Assembly (NCBI RefSeq): GCF_002127325.2 | Contig: NC_035448.2 | Span: 116,835,354 to 116,899,353 of the forward strand | Direction: 5' to 3' | Source of the DNA: Helianthus annuus | Taxonomy: Eukaryota; Streptophyta; Magnoliopsida; Asterales; Asteraceae | Length of the DNA stretch: 64,000 bases | Part shown: in pieces, positions 55,932 through 64,000 of the stretch | How the letters are laid out: the number at the start of each line of letters is the position of its first letter | Position numbering within the stretch: the stretch's first letter is position 1 | The notes under the pieces: generated by a model | The model's database searches: none | The model's input: the letters and a program-made list of their open reading frames with translations, nothing else | Told to the model about the DNA's origin: nothing | Program-made: the position numbers and the translations under genes

Positions 55932-57349
55932 GGGTTATTGGATTTTATTATCCCTAACTATCGGCCTTTGGCCGTTGCCACCCGCAACTAACACTTTGAC
56001 ACCCGACACCCCCAACTTCACTTTTTGTTTGCAATGGCACCACCCAGTTAAATCTCCACTAACTGGGTTTGTTTTTTGTCCGACATGGCACAGGTTTGCT
56101 GAGTTGGAGATGATTATGTGGCGATTATGTGTCATGTCCCATTTAATCATTTATATAAATTCCCAACAAATTAGCCCACAATGGTTGCTGCTTCTTTTTT
56201 CCTTCACCACCTCCTCTCAGAACCACCCTCATCTCTACCGCCACCACCACCGCCACCCAACGCCACCACCGTGTCGCCACCCATAACTACAAAGATGCCC
56301 TCGCCAAATCCATCAAGTTCTTTGAAGGCCAAAGGTCTGGTAAACTCCCCCGAAATCAAAGAATCATCTGGAGAAAAAACTCCGGCCTCTTTGACGGCGT
56401 CGCCGTCGATCTAAGCGACGAGAGCGCCTACACCGTTAACTGGGCGGTACAAAACTACCTCCGGCCAGGAGACCCCGTCATCCTCAACGCCCGCCCTACC
56501 TCCGTCCTCTACGGCGCTGATTGGGGCGCGGAATCAATCGGCTCAAAACCAAATCTATCCGGCAAGGTTTGTATCTTCTCTGTCGTTCTCCGTCTACAAA
56601 ATCAAATTACTGAATCACACGAAATTAATCGGCTCAAAACCCTAAAACTCTGATAAAATCAAAAAAAAAAAAACCTGAAAAAATTATGTATTTATCTTCA
56701 AATTAGCAGTATTAACATACTCTTTGTGTTCATTTAAAACCTACCAGGTGTTCAGATCATAGATCCGGACGGAAAAGTCATCTTCGGTGATATCATTACA
56801 CAATTTTATAGTTAGATTGTCGCCGACGACGGCGTACGACGGTGATCGGAAAAGTTTTCTCGGTGGCCATGATTGATTGATCTGTGTTCGATTTCACACA
56901 AGGGTTTTGAGTGAATTTGATCAAAGATCGAATTGGGAGCAGACCCAGTTGACGGCAAGTTCAAGAAATTGAAATGATGGGGTAAAGACGATGATTGACA
57001 ACTTGAAGAAATCAAGATTCAGAAGATGATGTGAACGGTGATCTAGCATATGGAGACAACTAGACATGACCCATTTGAGGAAAATTAATAAAGCTTTGAA
57101 ATTTAATTTAAAGTTGTTGTCTTGCTTGTCACACGTTGGCTCAGATATATGCTGAATTCGCCATGTCATGCTATCACGTAAGCTTGGTTGTGCCACTTCA
57201 GATAAAAAACAAACCTAGTTAGTGAAGATTTAACTGAGTGGTGCCAGCACAAACAAAAAGTCAAGTTGGGGGTGTCGGGTGTCAAAGTGTTAGTTGGGGA
57301 TGGCAACGGCCAAAGGCCGATAGTTGAGGGTGATAAAATCCAATAACCC
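55932..57349. mobile_element. Pack-MULE carrying two captured gene fragments
   Basis: 1418 bp. Inverted repeats of about 170 bp begin GGGTTATTGGATTTTAT at both ends, and the 9-bp target duplication ACATAAGAA is exact (55923-55931 and 57350-57358). Long TIRs with a 9-bp duplication define Mutator-like elements. There is no transposase. The interior holds GC-richer sequence derived from host exons, so it is a Pack-MULE. Confidence 0.93.
56159..56650 (+). pseudogene. Chimeric open frame: GH9 endoglucanase fragment fused to universal stress protein fragment
   Basis: One frame is open from the stop at 56156 to the TGA at 56651. From 56282 it reads [20 protein letters not shown] and on to [10 protein letters not shown], the N-terminal catalytic-domain signature of plant family-9 endo-beta-1,4-glucanases. 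At about 56398 it switches without a break to [20 protein letters not shown], followed by [14 protein letters not shown], the start of a plant universal stress protein (USP/PHOS32-like) domain. The USP part ends near 56572 at AAG-GTTTGT, plausibly the donor's original exon border. Neither domain is complete and no ATG lies upstream in this frame. It is a captured-gene remnant and not a working enzyme. Family identities come from recognised motifs. Confidence 0.85.
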
Positions 57350-57358
57350 ACATAAGAA

Positions 57359-59565
57359 TAAGCACGTAAAAAATAGTGTTTTTTTAGTTAGAGAGTAAAA
57401 GTACGATGGAAAAACTTGAAACTTTAGAAACTCAAAGGAGTCAAGATGACATTTTACAAAGTTTTAGAAACTTGACAGGGTGTAAGTGTCGTTATTGAAA
57501 GTTGGTGGGAGAATTCCCAGCTAACTTTGGTTTTAAGTATTACTTTAGGACTCGTGCGTTGCAGGGGGGCTGTCAAACCGAACCAAAAATAGTCTTAAAA
57601 ACATTAAATGACGCATGCACATTTCAGGGTGTTAACTCGCCAAATTTGGACCGAAACGTAAACATTATCGTAGAAAAGATAACAAAACCCACATATAAAA
57701 ATTGACATCGAAACGATGATAAAAGAAACAATTTTTAACACGCCCAAATAAGCAAGTCGCATGGTTAAGTAAAGACGCTTAAATGTAAAATTAGATTTAA
57801 TCAAAGTTTAGGATAACTTTATTAAAGGTAGGGGGTATAAAATACAAATTGGTTAAAAGAATATAAAAAAAACTAATTAACTCGAAGGGGTGTAAGTGTA
57901 AAATCTATACTTAAAGACAGAAAAAAAAACTATTGTTAAGCACCCTAAATTGTCATATTAATAACATGTTTGTTTTCTTAGTTTTTTTATCATATACTTA
58001 AGAGTCATTCAGCATACGATTGGATCTCGAACAATCAATTTATTCAAATTAATTCATTTGAGAGAAGGACATGGATTAGCATTGAGAGTTTGTTATGCCA
58101 AGTATCGTAAGAAGACCAGGTTCTATAATGCTACTCACAAGTCAGAAAGCACACGCCGCTTGTTAAAATTATGAGTTTATGATGGGTTCATCTTCCATCT
58201 TTTTGAAAAACACAATTCACTAAAGATCTAATGGACGATAAAGGGTGTGGAAGAAGTATAAAAGACTTCTACGACCGTGAGGCACTCGTGGGTGTATCGA
58301 TTTGTCATTGTGCATACTTTTTTCCCTCAAGTCTAACTAATCGCCTTTATTTATACCCTAACCAAAACCATAACCCCCCCCCCCCCCGGTTATACCTTTA
58401 TATTTTCGGACCTAAACACTCCTACCACCACCATCATTCCCTAATAAAAACCTAAAGCAAGAATCAAGGGCTTTCAATCAAGAACGGTAATTAATTCTTA
58501 TAAACTCTTATCAATTCCTTCATTCTTATGGTTATGATCATATTCTATTTTTGATCCAAAAACCTTAAGTCCATCATCAAGTAGGCATATTTCATTTGGA
58601 AATTTATCATCATTGTCATCCTTAGAACAATTGTTTACGGTATGATTGCTTTTACTTATCATTCATTGTTCTTTGTAGATTTAGATTCATAATTAATCTA
58701 TAAACCCTAATCATCAAAGATTTGAGTGTTTTGGTAAATTTTAACATGATATTAACTTCATACAAACCATAACCGAGGAAAACCAACCCTAGAATTGGTT
58801 AAAAATCAAAGTTGCAAGCTTTCTTGGAAATCTATTTTTGATTTGAAACCCTAGTTCAACTTTGGAGAGATATAACTCGACCAAAACTTAATTAAACTGA
58901 ATGATTCTTGAGTCTAAAATCCAATTCAGATAGTTAATTATCAAACCCAAGTAGTTTCATAATTTTTTCAGTAAGTTTTGAATACCCAAATGTGTAAAAG
59001 TAAACAAAAGGTCAAAACTGATTTCAAACAGCATAATTAGTCCAACTTCTTGAGGGCATAACTCCCTCAGTTTTTATCTAAACGATTTGATCGTTTTTCA
59101 AAACTTAATTTTATGAGTTAAGAAGCAAAACTAACTGGCCTTGTTTGATTTGGTTGAGGATTCGATCTAAAACTGAGAGATTACATTTTATCTCACCAGA
59201 AAATAGTTGTTACATTTTTGTTTGTTTTATCAAGTTGAAATATTTAAACTTATCCAAAAATTGCAACAAAAATATTTTTAACTTATTAAGACGTTCAAGT
59301 TATTGTTCATAAACTTTTATAATTGTTTTAATTCACTTGGTAAATTAAAAACACTCTAAGACGTGTCCTAAATTCTAACCCTAAACTCGGAATCCTGGAA
59401 CTTTAAAAACAATCAATATTTCAATTTTTTGGACCATAACCCGACATTTAACTTTTGTTTAATTCATAAATTACCTTATATAACAATACTTGATCAGACT
59501 TCGTATTCACGTAAACATTAATGTACACCATCAATGATTATCATTAGACTTGAAGACATCCTAAG
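57359..59565. other. Intergenic, repeat-derived DNA
   Basis: AT-rich, with a run of C at about 58375-58387. The segment 58330-58480 has a TATA-like TTTATTTATACC followed by C/A-rich sequence and could be part of an old LTR. No supportable gene; frames of 60-75 codons are chance. Confidence 0.4.
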
Positions 59566-60230
59566 TGTAACGCCTCGCTTTTTGGAACTTTCCTCAATTA
59601 GAAAGATTACTTGTATTTCTATCTTTGGAAACATGCCTTCATATCATATTCATAATCCACTCCCAATTTCTCAATTTGAAACCTTGATCGTAACGAAATT
59701 CATATTTTATACGTACGTGTTACTTGTTTAATAGATTGTTTAAATACATCTTTACGCAACCTCATACTTATTATACATACAAATTCATTCATTATTTTAT
59801 ACATCTCACTTATGCATTTCACTTATACGTTTAAAACCGACAACTTACGCAAACTTGAATCTCAAATGAAAGGACAGTTCCCTCTCGCACGAGAGGACCC
59901 AGTCGTCCCAAATGCTCACTCATCCCAGATCCTACTCGTCCCAAACCTCACTCTCAGTCTATAAATACCAGCCCACTTCCTTCATTTCAAACCTTCACCC
60001 TCTGAACTTTTCGCTCAAAAATCTAACTTCGTGCATTTCTTTGGAGCTTGTCCCAGCTACTTTCTAAGTGAGTTTATAACTCACTAACAACCGATTTCTT
60101 CTACTTTCTTCCATTTTTGTAAACTGATGTGTGCGTGAGTGTCGTATGTTTTTATGTATATTTTTAGCCCTTTTTACACGTTAGTCAAGTTTTAAATTTA
60201 TAAAACACGATATTTTACTAACACAAAACA
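59566..60230 (+). repeat. LTR-like segment with promoter
   Basis: Starts TGTAACGCCTCGC, a typical gypsy LTR beginning. It has a TATA box in TCTATAAATACC at about 59959 followed by a pyrimidine-rich start region. The other end could not be found because of the repeat that follows, and no internal coding region is present. Confidence 0.4.
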
Positions 60231-61755
60231 CACATATGGGCAAGTGCACCCATCGTGAGCGTAGTATAGTGTTGGCAAGATACTGAGGTCGTCCAAGGAG
60301 ACAAGAGCTTTTAATACCGGTTTATCCTCAACGTCTAATCAAATCAAAAGTTTAGAAAAAGGTTTTAAACTAGAAAATAAAAACGAAAAATGCTGAAAAT
60401 AAAAACAGATAAACAAGATGAATCACTTGGATCCGACTCGTGTTTAGTGTAACCTTTGATTATTTCCGCACTTTTGCACTTTTTAAGAGATTATCTTAGT
60501 TATTGTAGTAGGCCCCTCTTTTGAAGGTGACGTTACCCTCGGCTAAGTAGTCTGAGTCAGCAGGGATACAGTCCTAAGTAGCCGGGTTAAAGTTTTAATA
60601 GTAACTTACATATGAGGGGATCAAAGAGTTTGGACCCCCGACATCCAATACCAGTGGGTATTGAAGGAGGTCCTACTAAATTTGACCCAGGTCCTTGCAG
60701 GATCTATACACTGAACAAGGCAAGACTCTTACCAAACCATTCCCTTAACCCCCGACCAGGTAGCCAACATATCTCCATATAGACCGTGGAGATATGAATG
60801 GTGAAAATCTTTTATTTTATATAGACAGTAAAATAATGCCAAGACACCACGGACAAATGATAAGGAAGATTCACCTTCAACATAAGAAACTAGTTATTAA
60901 AGTCATTAATACATAACCAAACAAAAAGTGCGAAAAGATTAAAAATAAAAAGTATTACACTAGACACTTTGTCTTCACCAAGTGATGTAAGAGACTTAGG
61001 CAAACATGGCCTTTGATTGTCAAGAACTCTTACGATCAATCTTGGATCCCGAGACTACTCACACACTCTATGATGGATGATGGATGATGGTGGTGGATGT
61101 GGGTTGTGATGGTGGTGGTGGGTGGGTGAAGTGTGAGATAGGTGGTTTGCCAAGGGATGGTTTGCAAATAAGCCAAGCACCCCTATTTATAGCCTGCACA
61201 GAAGCCCGGACACGGCCCCGTGTCCATTGGGCACGGCCCCGTGTCCACCCATCTTCTCTTTCTTCATTAAATGCAGTTTGTCTGCATTAGTTGACCACGC
61301 CCCCGTGTCCGCTAGGCACGACCCCATGTGTAGAAGCGTATCTGTACTATCAAGATTTTCCTAAGTTCTGCGAATCTTAGAGTTGACCACGGCCCCGTGT
61401 CCGTTGGGCACGCCCCCGTGGTGGGTGATAGAAGCTTCTACAACTTTGTCTTTTCTGCAGACACTTGGGCACGCCCCCGTGCTCATTGAGCACGGGGCGT
61501 GTTCAGCCTTCTGTTCTCTTGTTTTTGCTTGGGAGGATGCTGTCGGGGGGTTGGGCATGTCACGTTTGTTCCTTTTCTTGTGTTTATGTTAGATTTAGCT
61601 GCCTTTTTGCTTCTTTTGTTCATTTGAGCTCATTTAATCCTGAAAATACAAAAGGAAGACAAAAACACACTTTTTCCAACATTAGTACTAAAAAAGGGTT
61701 AGTTTTATGCCACATTTGATGTAATTTATATGTTGCATTTTGCGCACATCATAAA
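60231..61755. repeat. Unclassified repeat with GC-rich CACGGCCCCGTG motifs
   Basis: Begins near ATGGGCAAGTGCACCCATCG and ends near TTGCATTTTGCGCACATC. At 61190-61500 about ten variants of GGCACGGCCCCGTGTCC stand out from AT-rich surroundings. This looks like the LTR or internal part of a retroelement inserted in the preceding LTR-like DNA. No TSD or coding region confirmed. Confidence 0.5.
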
Positions 61756-62017
61756 CTTTTTCAAGATTCTTCACAAATCTTTCACTTGGTTTCTCAGATT
61801 TGCAATGGCAAACTGATACTAACTCTCAATTCGTTCAGGACCAAGCTAGGAAATGAAGATAATCTTTCAAACTTTTTGTAAACAAACTTTCTAACTTTGA
61901 ACTCGGCCGAACCAGAGGCTCTCTGAGCTCACAAGCTAACTCAATAGTTGCGGTTTCATGTTAGAACCAAATCCAGCCGTGAAGATAATTAGTTCAACCA
62001 AAACCGAACTGATTTCA
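61756..62017. other. Intergenic, nothing recognised
   Basis: Possibly the continuation of the LTR-like DNA interrupted at about 60230. No gene, no repeat seen. Confidence 0.3.
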
Positions 62018-63071
62018 TGTAACACCCTAATCGCGTAATACAACAAACCGTGACGGAAACACCGGGGAGTCACCATGTAACACCCTGATTGCGTAATACA
62101 ACAAACCGCGGCGGAAACATCGGGGAGTCATGTTACATAAAATTGTTCACAACACATGGTACGTAAGGTTTTGTTTTATTGAATTAGTGATTTACATTGT
62201 TTTGAAACAAATAAAATAAATACAAACAATTGTCTTTCGAGTTTAAGGTAAACTAAGGCCCCAGTCCATCCTATGTGTAGCATGTGTTAACAATCATCAC
62301 GTAATAGTACCTGAAACATATGTGAAAATAAAACATCAGCATAAAAATGCCTGTGAGTAACATAGGTTTTGTGATTAAGATTCATGGCTTTGGATATTAA
62401 AAGAAGAAGATTAAATGATTTCAAAAAAATAGCCATGAATCCTTGACAGAAGTTTAGTATTTAAAATACCTTGCTTTTTGATAAAAAAGATTTGTAGTAT
62501 ATGCAAAATATACTTTGGTTTATGAATAATAGAATGGGTAGTATATCAAAATATACTTTGTTTATGAATCATAGAATTGGTAGTATATCAGCGTATACTT
62601 TGGTTTATGAATAATAGAATTGGTAGTATATCAAAATATACTTTGGTTTATGAGTAACAAAACTTATAGTATACAAGAAGTATACTTTGGTTTATGAACA
62701 ATAAGGCTTATAGTATACAAGAAGTATACTTTGGTTTATGAAATCAATAAAAGATAAGTTTTATGGCTTAATTGGAAAACTTTGTATAAACACATTGTGG
62801 TCGTTTGGTAATACATTCAAACCGTATTCACTGACGTTATAAATTTACCACGAAGGTAAATCTATTTGGGGCAAACTTGGTTTCTAACATTCCCTAATCA
62901 AACTTCCAAACAAACATAGGAAGCGGGAATGGGGTGTCAAGTCCTATAGCGCTATATCATACTACCAATCGACTTGATCATGTTAATGAATGTATTTTAG
63001 GCATGAATACACATACGCACCAACAAGAGTCTTACAAATTTTGGAAATCATTATTTAAGCCATATGTAACA
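62018..63071 (-). repeat. Probable solo LTR with duplicated terminus
   Basis: Starts TGTAACACCCTAATCGCG and repeats this 58-bp end almost exactly at 62076, the complement of a gypsy LTR 3' end (GGGTGTTACA). A possible other end is TGTAACA near 63065-63071. No retroelement coding sequence is adjacent, so a solo LTR is likely. A target duplication could not be matched. Confidence 0.5.
62495..62753. repeat. Minisatellite, about six copies of a 43-bp unit
   Basis: Units start TAGTATAT at 62495, 62539, 62581, 62624, 62667 and 62711, each with ATATACTTTGGTTTATGA. The first four share AATAGAAT and the last two ATACAAGAAG, so there are two subtypes. Confidence 0.88.
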
Positions 63072-63318
63072 GTTTCAAATCGTTAATGGATAAAGTATTG
63101 TGTATGTAGAATCATATAGTTTCGAAATCATGGAAATTATTGGCGTATATTCCTTTTCCATATTTTCCATAGATATTTTCTCCTTAGATGAAGGCCTCTA
63201 ATACCTAATTCCCATATTTAGTGCCATTCTGTATTTTATAAATTCTTGCCTTGTATCAGTTTCAAAACAATCAATAAAAACCAATTGAGCCTTGACTTTG
63301 ATATCATCGATTTGTTCA

Positions 63319-63330
63319 TGGTATCAGAGC
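63319..63330 (+). other. Copia primer binding site (tRNA-Met)
   Basis: TGGTATCAGAGC directly after a CA that should end a Ty1/copia 5' LTR. The LTR would lie just upstream, with the polyadenylation-like AATAAA near 63271. Its start is not certain. Confidence 0.8.
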
Positions 63331-63371
63331 AGGTTCAAAACCTTGCTCCTATAAAAACCCTAATATAAACC

Positions 63372-63616
63372 ATGACCAATAAAGAAGGAGGAAGCAACAA
63401 CGACAAGAATGTAGTCGCACCTGATACAAACTCCCCTTATTACATTCATGCTTCGGATTATCCGAAGTAGATGCACGTGAATGAAACTCTCAATGATCAT
63501 AACTACACCGACTGGGCACAGGAGATGTTGAACTTCCTGTTCGCCGAAAACAAGGTGTGGTTCATTGATGGCTCCATCAAGAAACCTGAAAAATCTTCAT
63601 CCGACTTCATGTTGTG
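63372..63616 (+). pseudogene. gag: Ty1/copia gag N-terminus, with a stop and an LTR insertion
   Basis: From the ATG at 63372 the frame has a polar N-terminus and then YYIHASDYP, a TAG at 63468-63470, and continues in the same frame with LNDHNYTDWAQEML, VWFIDGSIKKPE. This is the copia gag pre-core pattern (L-N-x-x-N-Y-x-x-W and F-I-D-G-S). It is cut at 63617 by the start of another LTR. Dead copy; the rest of the element lies beyond the window, if it exists. Confidence 0.82.
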
Positions 63617-64000
63617 TGTCACACCCCAACCGATGGCGGAATCATCGGGGCGCGACACTAGGCGAATCAGATTGCTCAAGAGAATCCATAACAACTATAT
63701 TGTGACAGTATTCAATGCGTTCATTATCTCATACTAATAAACAATACAATCACATAAGGTATCACAGATTTCTTGTCCTCTCGAACAATACAAATCCGTC
63801 AACATAGATTTTAGGTGAGTTTCTAGACTTCCTAGCTTGATTTGATGTAGATTGCGACTAAACCTGCAACAAACGTTAAAACAACATTAATACAAAAGTA
63901 TTGGCGAGTATAAAAGTTTTGATGGTGTAGCGCAAATAGTTAAAAGTGCTACGAATTACCAAATACATAAACGAGATACTTCAACACATATGCATACAAG
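63617..64000 (-). repeat. LTR of a gypsy-type element inserted in the copia gag
   Basis: Starts TGTCACACCCCAACCGATGG, the complement of an LTR end, and shows moderate similarity to 28135-28790. It continues past the window end, so the opposite terminus and target duplication cannot be seen. Confidence 0.65.

Noticed and set aside
62495..62753. CRISPR-like array
   Set aside because: The units are contiguous 43-bp tandem copies without unique spacers, in plant nuclear DNA.

Overview
This 64 kb window is plant nuclear DNA: AT-rich, intron-containing genes, abundant LTR retrotransposons and a decayed endogenous pararetrovirus. I see no bacterial gene organisation, no rRNA or tRNA gene and no CRISPR array. 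The element types suggest a dicot, perhaps Asteraceae, but that family placement is an inference and the window does not prove it. Three host genes can be supported. A plastidic ATP sulfurylase (five exons, 32816-35849, +) and an acireductone dioxygenase (four exons, 53998-51557, -) could both be spliced by eye into uninterrupted frames of 467 and 188 codons. The third is a small single-exon gene of unknown function (37603-37211, -). ATP sulfurylase starts sulfate assimilation and acireductone dioxygenase belongs to methionine salvage, so both act in sulfur metabolism. They lie about 16 kb apart and each carries a 376-bp copy of the same Mutator-type MITE in an intron. Layout, left to right: 1-314 is the end of a foldback element and a (TA)n tract. 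315-15380 is a second foldback element split by a young, complete Ty3/gypsy chromovirus (Tekay-1, 1096-15111, TSD TGTAT). 15548-21518 is an endogenous caulimovirid on the minus strand: coat protein, protease, RT, RNase H, then a viroplasmin-domain ORF, a TATA box and a tRNA-Met primer site that lies in a perfect palindrome. 21519-27137 is a chain of hairpin (foldback) elements, mostly bounded by (TA)n. 27138-32815 holds a broken ORF pair, an LTR fragment, telomere-like repeats and a Helitron. 32816-37603 holds two host genes. 37604-41337 has a SINE-like segment, Helitron-type ends, a 440-bp direct repeat and a hAT-like MITE. 41338-51448 is a second complete chromovirus (Tekay-2, TSD ATAAG), inserted 108 bp past the stop codon of the acireductone dioxygenase gene. 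54288-55732 is a non-autonomous hAT element. 55932-57349 is a Pack-MULE holding an in-frame fusion of two gene fragments: a GH9 endoglucanase piece and a universal stress protein piece. 57359-64000 is retroelement-derived DNA with minisatellites. It ends in a copia gag interrupted by another LTR. Both chromoviruses have a short intron in gag that restores one frame across gag-pol, and each has one nonsense codon, so neither copy looks able to make a full polyprotein. Their LTR pairs are almost identical, so both insertions are recent. The most unusual items are the two-gene Pack-MULE, the palindromic primer site at the edge of the viral insertion, the cluster of foldback elements and the extra acidic ORF ahead of gag in Tekay-1.
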